Origin: Pseudomonas neustonica | GTDB taxonomy: Bacteria; Pseudomonadota; Gammaproteobacteria; Pseudomonadales; Pseudomonadaceae | Direction of reading: 5' to 3' | Length of the DNA: 64,000 bases | Assembly: GCF_003797945.1 (NCBI RefSeq) | Contig: NZ_RKKU01000001.1 | Location: 407,477-471,476 of the forward strand | Shown here: one piece after another, positions 18,842 through 28,449 of the stretch | Layout: each line of letters begins with the position of its first letter | Numbering within the stretch: position 1 is the stretch's first letter | The notes under the pieces: model-generated | What the model saw: the letters and a program-made list of their open reading frames with translations, nothing else | Database searches by the model: none | Told to the model about the DNA's origin: nothing | Program-made: the position numbers and the translations under genes

Positions 18842-19636
18842 ATGAGAGTCTGGGCAGTAGCCAACCAGAAGGGTGGGGTGGGCAAGACTACCTCTGCTGT
18901 AGCGTTGGCCGGGCTTTTGGCGGACCAGGGGCAGCGTGTGCTGGTGGTGGATCTTGATCCCCACGGCTCTATGACCAGTTATTTCGGGCATGACCCTGAC
19001 CAGCTCACCAGTAGCGTATTTAATTTATTTCAGCACAATGGGCAGGTGCCTGAAGGCTTGGCATCGGCGTTGTTGCTTGATACCTCGCATCCCAATATTC
19101 AGCTGCTCCCCTCCAGTACTTCGCTGGCGACGTTAGAGCGGCAGTCTGCGGCACAGGGCGGTTACGGGCTGGTTATTTCTCGCGCGCTGGCTCAGCTGTG
19201 GAACGATTTCCAGTTTGTAATTATTGATAGTCCACCGTTGTTGGGTGTGTCCATGATCAATGCTTTGGCGGCCAGTGAGCAGCTGATTATTCCGGTGCAA
19301 ACCGAGTTTCTGGCTCTTAAGGGCCTGGAGCGTATGGTGCACACATTGAACATGGTCAATCGGTCACGAAAACAGGCGCTGCCTTATACCATCGTTCCTA
19401 CCTTGTTTGATCGTCGTACTCAGGCCTCGCTCAGCACGTTGCGCATGTTGCGGCGCGATTATGCTGACCAGCTTTGGCAGGCTTATATCCCGATTGATAC
19501 CAAATTGCGCGACGCCAGTCTGGCTGGTCTGGTGCCTTCGCAGCTAGATAGCAGCGCGCGCGGTGTTTTGGCTTATCGCGCGCTCCTGCGTTATTTACTG
19601 GCGCAGAGCCTGTCGCGAAGCGAGCAGGTAGCCTGA
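18842..19636 (+). CDS. parC: ParA-type ATPase ParC, chemotaxis array positioning
   Basis: 264 residues with Walker A ANQKGGVGKTTSA, VDLDPHGSM and IDSPPLLG: a ParA/Soj ATPase without a ParB partner nearby. In Vibrio and Pseudomonas, the ParA homologue in this exact place (after motD, before a CheW-domain protein) is ParC, which recruits chemotaxis arrays to the pole together with ParP. That role here rests on gene order plus family. GGAGGTGAGC gives a strong ribosome site just before the start. Confidence 0.85.
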   Translation: MRVWAVANQKGGVGKTTSAVALAGLLADQGQRVLVVDLDPHGSMTSYFGHDPDQLTSSVFNLFQHNGQVPEGLASALLLDTSHPNIQLLPSSTSLATLERQSAAQGGYGLVISRALAQLWNDFQFVIIDSPPLLGVSMINALAASEQLIIPVQTEFLALKGLERMVHTLNMVNRSRKQALPYTIVPTLFDRRTQASLSTLRMLRRDYADQLWQAYIPIDTKLRDASLAGLVPSQLDSSARGVLAYRALLRYLLAQSLSRSEQVA

Positions 19637-19652
19637 ACACGGTCAGGTTGGC

Positions 19653-19679
19653 TAATGCTTTAATCTTCGCCGCCGATAT
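19653..19679 (+). promoter_or_regulatory. Probable sigma-28 (FliA) promoter of parP-cheW
   Basis: TAATGCTT, 11 bases, GCCGATAT. The consensus is TAAAGTTT-N11-GCCGATAA, so 13 of 16 positions fit with exact spacing. It lies 57 bases before parP, in the short gap after parC. It would let FliA, encoded upstream, raise parP and cheW expression late in flagellar assembly. Transcript mapping is lacking. Confidence 0.55.
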
Positions 19680-19736
19680 ACTGTTAAGGTCAGCAATTGC
19701 TGAGGCTTCAGACAAACTAATGACGACGCAGGTGTT

Positions 19737-20495
19737 ATGAGTAAATCCAGATTGCCGGTGCAGGAGTTCGTGCCGGAACAAACCATTCAGCATTATCTGG
19801 ATGCGCTGCTGCAGGATGCGGCAGAGGAACTCGCGCGAGTTGAAGTTGATCCTAGCGTTCAGCCTGTTCAGGCCGCGCCTGTGCCCGTGGTAGAGGCCCG
19901 CAAAGCAGAGGCCCCCCAGCGCCTGCGAGACAATACGCCGTCAGTTGTCGAATCTGTGCCAGCGGTGTCTCAGCCAGAACCAGAGACTTCTATACCTGTG
20001 CCGGCAGCCAGCGCGGCCTGGCGCGAGCAGTCTTTTGAAGCCTTACTCTTTGATGTGGGTGGCTTAAAGCTCGCAGTGCCGCTGGTATCATTGGGCACCA
20101 TCTACCCGCTGGATACCGAAATCACGCCATTGTTTGGCCAGCCCGATTGGTTCCTGGGCATAATGGCGACCCAGGCGGGCAATCTTAAGGTGCTGGATAC
20201 CGCACGTTGGGTCATGCCGGAGCGTTACAGTGAGGAATTGAAGGACAGGCTGGCTTTTGTCATCTCAGTAGAGGGTTATGACTGGGGGATGGCCGTGCAC
20301 GGTGTGCATCAATCCATTCGGTTGCAACCGGAGCAGATTAAATGGCGTTCGCAAGAAAGCAAACGTCCTTGGTTGGCCGGTACCGTGATTGATCATATGT
20401 GTGCCTTGCTGGATGTGTCTGCGCTGGCTAGCCTGATAGTAAAGGGTGTTGCCGCGCAGAAATCTGGTAATGCCGCATCGCCAGCATTAGGATAA
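19737..20495 (+). CDS. parP: CheW-domain protein ParP
   Basis: 252 residues: an acidic, Pro/Ala/Glu-rich N-terminal half (1-95) with a short helical segment at the start, then a CheW-like domain from about residue 99 (FEALLFDVGGLKLAVPL, then GNLKVLDTARWVMPERY). This build is that of ParP, which links ParC to CheA and the receptor array at the pole. It sits between parC and cheW, as in other Pseudomonas. Confidence 0.82.
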   Translation: MSKSRLPVQEFVPEQTIQHYLDALLQDAAEELARVEVDPSVQPVQAAPVPVVEARKAEAPQRLRDNTPSVVESVPAVSQPEPETSIPVPAASAAWREQSFEALLFDVGGLKLAVPLVSLGTIYPLDTEITPLFGQPDWFLGIMATQAGNLKVLDTARWVMPERYSEELKDRLAFVISVEGYDWGMAVHGVHQSIRLQPEQIKWRSQESKRPWLAGTVIDHMCALLDVSALASLIVKGVAAQKSGNAASPALG

Positions 20496-20584
20496 CTACA
20501 CTGGCTTCTGGCTACTGAGTCAGAACCAACATCCGGCGTCCCAGGCTGCTGGATCGCTATCAACGATGATCGGGAAGCAAGATA

Positions 20585-21064
20585 ATGAAAAATAATTCGG
20601 GACAAGGTAGTGAAGATCCGATCCTGCAATGGGTTACCTTCCGCCTGGATAACGAGAGTTATGGCATCAATGTTATGCAGGTGCAGGAAGTGCTGCGCCA
20701 CACCGAGATTGCCCCCGTTCCGGGTGCGCCATCCTATGTGTTGGGTATCATCAATCTGCGTGGCAACGTTGTTACCGTTATTGATACCCGCCAACGTTTT
20801 GGACTGACGCCTGCACCTATTACTGACAGCACGCGTGTGGTGATCATCGAGGCTGACAAGCAGGTGGTGGGTATTCTGGTTGATAGCGTGGCCGAGGTGG
20901 TTTATCTGCGTCAATCCGAGATCGAGACCGCGCCTAATGTGGGTACCGATGAGTCTGCCAAGTTCATTCAGGGTGTATGCAACAAGAACAATGAACTGCT
21001 GATTCTGGTCGATCTCGAAAAGATGATGACTGAGGATGAGTGGGCTGAACTGTCCGGATTTTGA
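20585..21064 (+). CDS. cheW: Chemotaxis coupling protein CheW
   Basis: 159 residues, a single CheW domain (WVTFRLDNESYGINVMQVQE, GIINLRGNVVTVIDTR, ILVDSVAEVV). It couples CheA to chemoreceptors. The stop overlaps the next gene by four bases. Confidence 0.95.
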   Translation: MKNNSGQGSEDPILQWVTFRLDNESYGINVMQVQEVLRHTEIAPVPGAPSYVLGIINLRGNVVTVIDTRQRFGLTPAPITDSTRVVIIEADKQVVGILVDSVAEVVYLRQSEIETAPNVGTDESAKFIQGVCNKNNELLILVDLEKMMTEDEWAELSGF

Positions 21065-21471
21065 TGGCGATGAATGAACCTTGGCTAGTGCTGTTGCTCG
21101 GCAGTGTCCTGGGCCTGGTTGTAGCTGCACTGATTGTGCTGTTCGCCAAGGTTCGTGCTCTGCCGATGGAAGTTCGGCTCCAGTCAGAGCAGCTCCGTCT
21201 GCGCCAGGAGCAGCTGTCGCGTGATGTTGCGACTTTTCAACAGGGCAGTATTCGTATGGGTGAGGAGCTGACGGCACTGCGGCTGCAGCTCAAGCGGCTG
21301 GAAGACAAGCAGCTCAAGTTGGAAACCCATGACCCGCAGTCGTTGCCCTATAGCCAGGCCGCTCGCCTGGTTGGTATGGGCGCTAGCATAGAAGACCTTA
21401 CTCAATCGTGCGGGCTTTCCAAGTCGGAAGCAGAGCTTTTCGTAAAGCTGCACGGCGTCGGACGTAATTGA
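21061..21471 (+). CDS. DUF2802 family protein
   Basis: 136 residues: an N-terminal membrane segment (about 9-30, LVLLLGSVLGLVVAALIVLF), a coiled-coil-prone middle rich in Gln, Leu and Arg (40-90), and a C-terminal DUF2802 region (YSQAARLVGMGASIEDLTQSCGLSKSEAEL) that looks like a small helix-turn-helix fold. The function is not known, but the gene regularly follows cheW in Pseudomonas flagellar clusters. It is translationally coupled to cheW and is the last gene of the plus-strand cluster. Confidence 0.85.
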   Translation: MMAMNEPWLVLLLGSVLGLVVAALIVLFAKVRALPMEVRLQSEQLRLRQEQLSRDVATFQQGSIRMGEELTALRLQLKRLEDKQLKLETHDPQSLPYSQAARLVGMGASIEDLTQSCGLSKSEAELFVKLHGVGRN

Positions 21472-21514
21472 GGGCAGGCTTTCACCATCCCGTTGGTAGC
21501 TTGTTACAGCATTC

Positions 21515-21847
21515 TTATTTTGAGCCCTGATTCGGCTGATCATGTTTTAGCTGCTTGGGCTTCGGCTGGCCGCCATCGGGGTCGAATCCCGCTGGGCGTT
21601 TTCCCTTCAGGTACCAGGCAAAAGCAATGATTTCCGCAATGGTGCGATAGAGTGCCTCAGGTATCTGGTCGCCCAACTCCAGTTGCGTGAGCATCCGAGC
21701 CAGGTCCGCATTCTCGTAGATGGGAACTTCGTAGTCTAAAGCGAGCTGAATAATCTGTTCGGCGAGTTCGCCTTCGCCTTTGGCGGTGAGTACCGGCGCT
21801 TTCTCCCCGTCGTAAACCAGGGCGATGGCTTCACGTGAATTGCTCAT
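21515..21847 (-). CDS. FlhB C-terminal-like protein (FhlB-type)
   Basis: 110 residues that match only the cytoplasmic C-terminal part of FlhB/YscU (AIALVYDGEKAPVLTAKGEG, then VPIYENADLARMLTQLELGDQIPE and AIAEI-type helix). The self-cleaving NPTH loop and all membrane segments of full FlhB are absent. Such stand-alone FlhB-C proteins often neighbour fliK and are thought to work in export substrate switching. The start overlaps the fliK stop by one base, supporting co-expression. The final 25 residues are polar and rich in Lys, Pro and Gln. Confidence 0.82.
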   Translation of the reverse strand: MSNSREAIALVYDGEKAPVLTAKGEGELAEQIIQLALDYEVPIYENADLARMLTQLELGDQIPEALYRTIAEIIAFAWYLKGKRPAGFDPDGGQPKPKQLKHDQPNQGSK

Positions 21848-23589
21848 CAGGTTACCTCGTCAATCCAGGTTTGCTGCAATGCTTGGCGAGGTGGTGGCGG
21901 GGAACCGCGATGGCAGCTCAGTTCACCTACGTCCAATCCTTTTGCCAGCAGCCGGTCGCGCAGCTCGGACATTTGTGTATCCAGCAGGCTTAGGGTCTCC
22001 GCCCGCTCGGCCCAAAACTCGGTGCTAACTTTGTCTTTTCGCAGCCTGGCAATAGCTTGCATGCTGCCGAGCTCATCCAGGTTAAATGAAAGCCTGACTT
22101 CCCATTGGGCTACTGGTTCGGCCTGTTGCTTGGCATCGGGCGGCGGGTTGTCGCGCTGTATACGCATTTGTACGTGGCTGAACTGATGGCCGTCGCGCAG
22201 CGGAATTTCCAGCTGCCAGGTCGTCTGTGTGCTGCCATCGGAAAAGCTCTGGGTTTGCCCCAGACTCTGAAGCTGATGATGCTGTATTCGTGACAGCAGG
22301 GCCGCCGTCAGGCGCAACAGGCTGCCAAGATCATTGGCCTCTCCCAGTGCTTGCAAGGCGCGGGTTGGCAGGGGAAACAAGCCAGCCTTGAGCTGCTGTT
22401 GCGTGGCCGCCTGGCTGGCTTGCTGCCATGGCCCTTGAGGGGGATTTAGCGCGTTCAGGCTGCTGGGCGGCAACTGTTGCTGCAGGTTGATCAATAGACT
22501 GACCAGGGTGCCCTTGAGGTCGACGCCGGCCAGGGGCTCGTGTGTTCCGGGCGGCGTTGAAAGACCTGACAGTAGAGGAAGTAGTTTATCCAGTGCGGGC
22601 ATGATTCGCTGCGCTGCGGTATTTAGTTGGCTGCCAGCGTCTGTGGTCCCGGAGCCAGCGGGCCCGATATCTTGTTTGGCGGTGGCTTGAGCGATCAGAG
22701 AGTCAGCCAGCTTGGCGAGATTGGGTTCGAGAAACAGGCCGCTCTGCTTTATTGCATTGGCGACGCCGTTAGCGGTGGTTAGTTGTTGCGGTGTGGTGAT
22801 CTGCTGCAGCACATTGCTTATTGCCTGATGCAAGGCTGGCACCGCGGGCAGCCCGCGTGGTGACGCTTGCAGCTGATCCAGGCGTTTCAGCAGTGGCTCG
22901 CTGGACGCTTGATTCTGCAAGGTGTCACGTAATCCTTGCAGCAAATCCAGTTGGCGCTGTTGAGCGCCGCTGGCTAGTACGCGTAACTCACCTTGTGCTC
23001 CTACGCTGGCATTGAGCTGAGTGCCGGGCTCTACCGGTTGATTGCTGGTCAGCTTCAACAGGTTACCCATACCGGCGCCTTGAATGATTTTGGCCAGCAG
23101 GGCAAAGGCAACCTGTTTGCCCGCAGCGTCGTTAACGGGTTGCTGGCTCAGTACCTTGGCTTGTACTGCGCTGCCTGGCGGAAATTGAGTAGGGTCCAGG
23201 CGAGTGAGTGGCTCAGTGGTGGCTGCGGTGCCGCTCGGTTGCAGTACTGCCAGAAGCTGCGTTTGGCTCACCGCTTGAATCAGCACCTGGGTGCCGGTAG
23301 TGAACGGCTGCGGGCTGGTCGTCTGCAGCGTGGCCGGGACTCCGGTGTCAGCGCGTGCGATGCGCAGCATCACATCAAACTGTCCGCCAGTGCTGGTGCT
23401 CGGGTTACTTTGCACCACTTCGGCAGGTACCTTGGCGCCAGCGCCAAGTTGCAGTGCGTCAATTGGCCGCAACAGCTGTAAGGCCACACTGATTGCCTCT
23501 GCGCTACGCGCGCTCGGCGCCGCAACAGGCGTGGTTGGCGCGCTGGGCGTTATAGTGCTGGTTGGCGGTAGGCGAAAATCCGGGCTCAT
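21847..23589 (-). CDS. fliK: Flagellar hook-length control protein FliK
   Basis: The preferred start is ATG 23589 (MSPDFRLPPTSTITP), giving 580 residues; the frame stays open to 23712 but that extension looks like intergenic sequence. The N-terminal two thirds are Gln/Ala/Leu/Ser-rich and low in complexity, as expected of the ruler region. The C-terminal domain (about 440-550), with WQLEIPLRDGHQFSHVQMRI and RLSFNLDELGSMQAIARL, is the Flg_hook/FliK_C fold that triggers the switch from hook to filament export. It is followed directly by the FlhB-C-like gene, its likely partner. Confidence 0.88.
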   Translation of the reverse strand: MSPDFRLPPTSTITPSAPTTPVAAPSARSAEAISVALQLLRPIDALQLGAGAKVPAEVVQSNPSTSTGGQFDVMLRIARADTGVPATLQTTSPQPFTTGTQVLIQAVSQTQLLAVLQPSGTAATTEPLTRLDPTQFPPGSAVQAKVLSQQPVNDAAGKQVAFALLAKIIQGAGMGNLLKLTSNQPVEPGTQLNASVGAQGELRVLASGAQQRQLDLLQGLRDTLQNQASSEPLLKRLDQLQASPRGLPAVPALHQAISNVLQQITTPQQLTTANGVANAIKQSGLFLEPNLAKLADSLIAQATAKQDIGPAGSGTTDAGSQLNTAAQRIMPALDKLLPLLSGLSTPPGTHEPLAGVDLKGTLVSLLINLQQQLPPSSLNALNPPQGPWQQASQAATQQQLKAGLFPLPTRALQALGEANDLGSLLRLTAALLSRIQHHQLQSLGQTQSFSDGSTQTTWQLEIPLRDGHQFSHVQMRIQRDNPPPDAKQQAEPVAQWEVRLSFNLDELGSMQAIARLRKDKVSTEFWAERAETLSLLDTQMSELRDRLLAKGLDVGELSCHRGSPPPPRQALQQTWIDEVT

Positions 23590-23768
23590 GTTGTCACATG
23601 TTGATGTAAATCGAGGTCCCCCGGGCAAGGGGGGCATGTATAATGGCGCCCCTGAGAACGGGCTCTTAAGCCCGCTTCTGGCGGCTATTGCATTGAGTAT
23701 AGCGGCCAGCATGCCGTAATCATGAACGCAATGGTATCGGTGCGATATAGCCTGTGTCTGGAGTAGCG

Positions 23769-24404
23769 GTGAGCAAGCAGCAGATCGACGTCATCGAGCT
23801 GGCCTGTGAGCGGGATGAGCGTGAGCTTTTCTCCGCGGTCTCCTTCTGTCTGCAGCCAGGAGACGTCCTGCAGGTTGCGGGCCCGAATGGCGCGGGTAAA
23901 ACCAGCCTGCTGCGCATTATGGCGGGTTTGATGCCCGCTACCGCCGGCGATATCAGCTTTGCCGAAAAGAGTATCCTGTCCGGTAGCGGTCGAGAGTATT
24001 GGCGCCGCAATCTCCTCTATATTGGTCATGCTCCCGCCGTGAAGTCTGCGCTGACAGCGGAAGAAAACCTTAGCTGGCTCTGCGCATTGACCCGGCCGGT
24101 CAGTAGCGAGGCTATCTGGCAGGCGCTCGATCAGGTGGGGCTGCGCGGTTTTGAGGATGTGCCCTGTCGCCAGCTTTCTGCCGGCCAGCAGCGCCGCGTT
24201 GCATTGGCACGTTTGTATTTGCCGGGCGCACCGATATGGATTCTCGATGAACCTTTTACCGCGCTGGATCAGGCTGGCGTGCTCACGCTGGAGCAGCACA
24301 TTATGAGCTTTGCCGCGTCCGGCGGCACTGTGGTGCTAACGACCCACCATAGTCTGGCGCATGTTGCCGGCGTGCGGCGGCTGGAACTGGGGCGGGTCAA
24401 CTGA
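23769..24404 (+). CDS. ccmA: Haem exporter ATP-binding protein CcmA
   Basis: ABC ATPase of the CcmAB(CD) complex, which uses ATP to release haem-loaded CcmE. Walker A is [13 protein letters not shown], the signature is [13 protein letters not shown] and Walker B is [11 protein letters not shown]; about 211 residues, normal for CcmA. GTG 23769 is chosen over GTG 23754 because GGAG (23760-23763) lies five bases upstream. The -10-like TATAAT at 23639-23644 may belong to the operon promoter, but I see no good -35. The stop overlaps the ccmB ATG. Confidence 0.95.
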   Translation: MSKQQIDVIELACERDERELFSAVSFCLQPGDVLQVAGPNGAGKTSLLRIMAGLMPATAGDISFAEKSILSGSGREYWRRNLLYIGHAPAVKSALTAEENLSWLCALTRPVSSEAIWQALDQVGLRGFEDVPCRQLSAGQQRRVALARLYLPGAPIWILDEPFTALDQAGVLTLEQHIMSFAASGGTVVLTTHHSLAHVAGVRRLELGRVN

Positions 24405-25078
24405 TGCGACAGATGATCTGGCTGTTACTCAAACGCGAATGGCAATTGACCTGGCGCCGCCCCGGCGATTTGCTCAACCCGCTCATTTTCTTTGCCATGG
24501 TCATTACCCTTTTCCCATTGGCGGTCGGGCCGGAGCCACAATTATTGCAGCGCATGGCGTCGGGCATTATCTGGGTAGCGGCGTTGCTGGCGACCTTATT
24601 GTCTCTGGATGGCCTGTTTCGCAGTGATTTTGAAGATGGCTCGTTGGAGCAGTGGGTGCTGTCACCACACCCACTGACGCTGCTGGTGTTGGTCAAAGTA
24701 CTGCATCATTGGTTGATGTGTGGCCTGTTACTGGTACTGTTGGCGCCGGTGCTGGGTTTGATGCTCGCGCTGCCCTGGTCGGTTATGCCAACACTCTGCC
24801 TCACGCTCTTGTTAGGCACCGCCGTTTTAAGTTTATTGGGCGCAATTGGCGCAGCACTGACCGTCGGTTTGAAAGGCAGTGGCAGCATGCTGCTGGCACT
24901 GTTGATACTACCGCTTTATATCCCCGTGCTGATTCTTGGTACGGGTGCGATGGACGCTGCTTTGCAGGGGTTACCGGTATTGGGTTATCTGCTCTGGCTT
25001 GGCTGCCTGGCGTTATTGGCTTTGAGCCTGGCGCCACTGGCAATAGCAGCAGGTTTGCGAATTGGCGTGAGTGAATAG
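24404..25078 (+). CDS. ccmB: Haem exporter permease CcmB
   Basis: 224 residues with six hydrophobic segments and the CcmB signature near the N-terminus (REWQLTWRRPGDLLNPLIFF) plus DGSLEQWVLSPHPL. It is the permease partner of CcmA. It starts inside the ccmA stop. Confidence 0.95.
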   Translation: MRQMIWLLLKREWQLTWRRPGDLLNPLIFFAMVITLFPLAVGPEPQLLQRMASGIIWVAALLATLLSLDGLFRSDFEDGSLEQWVLSPHPLTLLVLVKVLHHWLMCGLLLVLLAPVLGLMLALPWSVMPTLCLTLLLGTAVLSLLGAIGAALTVGLKGSGSMLLALLILPLYIPVLILGTGAMDAALQGLPVLGYLLWLGCLALLALSLAPLAIAAGLRIGVSE

Positions 25079-25097
25079 GCGCGGAGACTGACAGCGA

Positions 25098-25841
25098 ATG
25101 AGCTGGACATTTTTTCACAAACTGGGCTCGCCCAAATGGTTCTACGAGATCAGCGGAAAACTGCTGCCGTGGCTTGCGCTGGCTAGTGTGTTGCTGTTGG
25201 CTATTGGCGTTGTCTGGGGCTTGTTTTATGCGCCCGAGGATTACCAGCAGGGCAATAGCTTTCGCATCATTTACATCCATGTGCCTGCCGCTATTCTGGC
25301 GCAATCATGCTACATGATGCTGGCTGTGGCCGGCATAGTCGGCTTGGTCTGGCGCATGAAGCTGGCTGATGTAGCGCTGCAGTGCGCGGCGCCCATTGGT
25401 GCCTGGATGACCTTCGTGGCGCTGATCACTGGCTCAATCTGGGGTAAGCCGACCTGGGGTACTTATTGGGAATGGGATGCGCGCCTGACGTCCATGCTTA
25501 TTCTGCTATTTCTGTACTTCGGGATTATTGCGCTGCGCATGGCGATCAGTAATCGGGATACCGCCGCCAAGGCTACTGCGGTGATGGCGATTGTTGGTGT
25601 AGTGAATATCCCGATCATCAAATACTCGGTTGATTGGTGGAATACGCTGCATCAGCCGGCCACGTTTACCATGACTGAAAAGCCCGCGATGCCACCGGAA
25701 ATGTGGTTGCCGCTGCTGGTGATGGTGATCGCTTTTTACGGCCTGTTTGCGCTCAACCTGTTGCTGCGCATGCGTCTTGAAGTGCTCCGCCGTGAGTACA
25801 AGGCGCGTTGGGTCCGCGAGATTCTGGAGAAAAGCTCATGA
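25098..25841 (+). CDS. ccmC: Haem handling protein CcmC
   Basis: 247 residues and six membrane segments. It carries the tryptophan-rich haem-binding loop ([18 protein letters not shown]) and the flanking haem-ligand His residues (YIHVPAA; TLHQPA). It loads haem onto CcmE. ATGA overlap with ccmD. Confidence 0.95.
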   Translation: MSWTFFHKLGSPKWFYEISGKLLPWLALASVLLLAIGVVWGLFYAPEDYQQGNSFRIIYIHVPAAILAQSCYMMLAVAGIVGLVWRMKLADVALQCAAPIGAWMTFVALITGSIWGKPTWGTYWEWDARLTSMLILLFLYFGIIALRMAISNRDTAAKATAVMAIVGVVNIPIIKYSVDWWNTLHQPATFTMTEKPAMPPEMWLPLLVMVIAFYGLFALNLLLRMRLEVLRREYKARWVREILEKSS

Positions 25842-26005
25842 GCAATTTGCCCGATGTTCTGGCGATGGGTGGTCATGGTGTGTATGTCTGGTCTGCCTAC
25901 GGGATTACGGCGACGGTTCTGATTCTGTTGTTCCTGCCACCGATACTGGGAAAGCGTCGGTTGGTTCAGGCTGAAGCACGCCGACGTCGGCGGGAGGGTA
26001 TGTAA
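25838..26005 (+). CDS. ccmD: Haem exporter small subunit CcmD
   Basis: 55 residues with one membrane segment ([20 protein letters not shown]) and a basic C-terminus, the usual CcmD pattern. The start at 25838 overlaps ccmC, and the stop overlaps the ccmE ATG. It is a small gene that could be missed: an in-frame start further upstream would give a false N-terminus. It stabilises the CcmABC-CcmE complex. Confidence 0.92.
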   Translation: MSNLPDVLAMGGHGVYVWSAYGITATVLILLFLPPILGKRRLVQAEARRRRREGM

Positions 26006-26469
26006 TGCATCCGTTGCGAAGAAAACGCCTGATTTTGATTTTGCTGGTGATCATTGGTGTGGGAGCGGCTGTCGCGTTGGCGCTGTCGGCCCTGCAGCAG
26101 AACATCAATCTGTTTTATACGCCCAGTCAGATTGTGGCTGGCGAGGTGCCCGGTGACGCCCGTATTCGCGCCGGCGGTATGGTTGTCGAGGGGAGTTTGA
26201 CACGCGCCAAAGATAGTCTGGATGTGCACTTTGATGTTACCGATGGCACGCACGTCGTAACTATCGCTTACAGCGGTATTCTGCCTGACCTGTTCCGTGA
26301 GGGGCAGGGGATAGTGGCGCTGGGTCGGCTGGATGCCGAGGGCGTATTGCAGGCTGACGAGGTGTTGGCCAAGCACGATGAAGAGTATATGCCGCCTGAA
26401 GTGGCCAAAGCCATGAATGACGCCAAGGCCAAGAAGGCTGCCGATGGCGCCCCGGCCAGCAATTACTGA
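26005..26469 (+). CDS. ccmE: Haem chaperone CcmE
   Basis: 154 residues: an N-terminal membrane anchor (about 8-30) and a periplasmic OB-fold domain ending in [13 protein letters not shown], whose His binds haem covalently and whose Tyr helps. It carries haem from CcmC to CcmF. Confidence 0.95.
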   Translation: MHPLRRKRLILILLVIIGVGAAVALALSALQQNINLFYTPSQIVAGEVPGDARIRAGGMVVEGSLTRAKDSLDVHFDVTDGTHVVTIAYSGILPDLFREGQGIVALGRLDAEGVLQADEVLAKHDEEYMPPEVAKAMNDAKAKKAADGAPASNY

Positions 26470-26481
26470 GGTGGAGATCGT

Positions 26482-28449
26482 ATGATTCCCGAGCTTGGGC
26501 AAGTTGCCCTGATTATTGCCCTATGTCTGGCGCTGCTGCAGGCAACGGTCCCGCTGTATGGCGCCTGGCGGGGTGACTCGCTGGCCATGAGCTTTGCGCA
26601 ACCAGCGGCCATGGCCCAGTGCCTGTTTGTATTCTTCGCCTTTCTGTGTCTGGTGCAGGCGTTTGTCAGCAACGACTTCAGCGTGACCTATGTAGCACTC
26701 AACTCCAACTCTGCACTGCCCTGGTACTACCGGGTTAGCGCGGTATGGGGCGGCCATGAAGGCTCCTTGCTGTTGTGGGCACTGATTCTTTCTGCCTGGA
26801 CCTTTGCGGTGGCGATCTTCTCGCGCGATTTGCCCGAAGATATGTTGAGCCGCGTGCTGTCTATCATGGGCATGATCAGTGTTGGCTTTTTGCTCTTCAT
26901 GTTGATGACCTCCAACCCCTTTGATCGTCAGCTGCCGTTTCATCCAGCAGATGGTAATGACCTCAACCCGCTGTTGCAGGATTTTGGACTCATCGTGCAC
27001 CCGCCGATGCTCTACATGGGGTATGTGGGCTTTTCGGTTGCCTTTGCCTTTGCTATTGCTGCGCTACTCGGCGGTCGTCTGGATGCCGCCTGGGCGCGCT
27101 GGTCACGGCCATGGACCATCGTCGCCTGGGCGTTTCTGAGTCTGGGTATCGTGCTCGGCTCCTGGTGGGCTTATTACGAGCTTGGCTGGGGTGGCTGGTG
27201 GTTCTGGGACCCGGTAGAAAATGCCTCTTTCATGCCGTGGCTGGTGGGTACTGCACTGATCCATTCGCTGGCAGTGACCGAGAAGCGTGGTGTGTTCAAG
27301 AGCTGGACGGTGCTGCTGGCCATTGCCGCTTTCTCGCTGAGTCTGCTGGGTACCTTCCTGGTGCGGTCCGGCGTGCTCACCTCGGTGCATGCGTTTGCGA
27401 CCGATCCTGAGCGCGGTGTGTTCATTCTTGGCTTCCTGCTGGTTGTGGTGGGCGGTTCACTGTTGCTCTACGCCCTGCGTGCTCCGGTGGTTAAAAGCCA
27501 GATTGGCTTCGCCTGGAACTCGCGTGAGGCACTCTTGCTGGTCAATAACCTGGTGCTGGTGGTTGCGGCGCTGATGGTGCTGCTGGGTACGCTTTATCCG
27601 CTGATCATGTCGGCCTTTGGCAGTCTGGTATCGGTGGGTCCGCCTTACTTCAATGGCATGTTCCTGCCGCTGATGGCGATTCTGATGTTAGCCATGGGCG
27701 CGGGTATTCTCAGCCGCTGGAAAGAAACGCCGTTGAGTTGGCTAACCGGCCAGTTGAAGTGGGTGCTGTTACTGGCAGCAGTCGGCGCCGTCGGCATCGC
27801 GCTATGGATTGGTGATCATCTGTTCGCCGTTGGCAGCATGCTGCTGCTGGTGCTCTGGGTAACTGGCGCGAGTGTGCGCGACATCCTGCACAAGACGCGC
27901 AACAAGGGTTTGCGCAAGGGCTTGCGTGCGCTACCGCGCAGTTACTGGGGCATGACGCTGGCGCACCTGGGTATCGCTGTGTGTGCGGTCGGGGTGATCG
28001 GTGCCAGCCTGTTCGATAATCAGCGTGACCTGCGTATGGCGCCGGGCGACAGCCTTGAGCTGGGCGGTTATGAGTTTGTCTTTGAGGGTGTGCAGCACCG
28101 TGAGGGCTCCAACTGGGTGTCTGATCAGGGGCGGGTGCGGGTGATGCAAGGCGACAGTCAGGTCACCATGCTGTATCCGGAGAAGCGCTTGTACAAAGTA
28201 AAAAATCAGGTGATGACCGAAGCGGGTATCGACGCCGGTTTCACCCGTGATCTGTTTGTTGCCATGGGCGAGCCGCTGGAAGGCGATGCCTGGGCCATCC
28301 GCGTGCACATCAAGCCGTTTGTGCGCTGGGTGTGGCTGGGCGGCTTGCTGATGATGGCGGGCGGCTTGCTGTCGGCCAGCGACAAGCGCTACCGCCTGAA
28401 AGTGCGGCAGCGCAAGTCAGCGCCGCTCAATGCCGAGGAGGCTGTCTGA
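26482..28449 (+). CDS. ccmF: Cytochrome c haem lyase subunit CcmF
   Basis: 655 residues with about fifteen membrane segments. The WWD haem-handling motif is WGGWWFWDPVENASFMPWL, and conserved His residues lie in nearby loops (GGHEGSLLLW, IVHPPMLYMGY). It transfers haem from CcmE to apocytochrome c with CcmH. The stop overlaps the ccmG start. Confidence 0.96.
   Translation: MIPELGQVALIIALCLALLQATVPLYGAWRGDSLAMSFAQPAAMAQCLFVFFAFLCLVQAFVSNDFSVTYVALNSNSALPWYYRVSAVWGGHEGSLLLWALILSAWTFAVAIFSRDLPEDMLSRVLSIMGMISVGFLLFMLMTSNPFDRQLPFHPADGNDLNPLLQDFGLIVHPPMLYMGYVGFSVAFAFAIAALLGGRLDAAWARWSRPWTIVAWAFLSLGIVLGSWWAYYELGWGGWWFWDPVENASFMPWLVGTALIHSLAVTEKRGVFKSWTVLLAIAAFSLSLLGTFLVRSGVLTSVHAFATDPERGVFILGFLLVVVGGSLLLYALRAPVVKSQIGFAWNSREALLLVNNLVLVVAALMVLLGTLYPLIMSAFGSLVSVGPPYFNGMFLPLMAILMLAMGAGILSRWKETPLSWLTGQLKWVLLLAAVGAVGIALWIGDHLFAVGSMLLLVLWVTGASVRDILHKTRNKGLRKGLRALPRSYWGMTLAHLGIAVCAVGVIGASLFDNQRDLRMAPGDSLELGGYEFVFEGVQHREGSNWVSDQGRVRVMQGDSQVTMLYPEKRLYKVKNQVMTEAGIDAGFTRDLFVAMGEPLEGDAWAIRVHIKPFVRWVWLGGLLMMAGGLLSASDKRYRLKVRQRKSAPLNAEEAV

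Noticed and set aside
20393..21277. 294-codon frame on the minus strand
   Set aside because: It lies opposite parP and cheW, whose protein patterns are certain.
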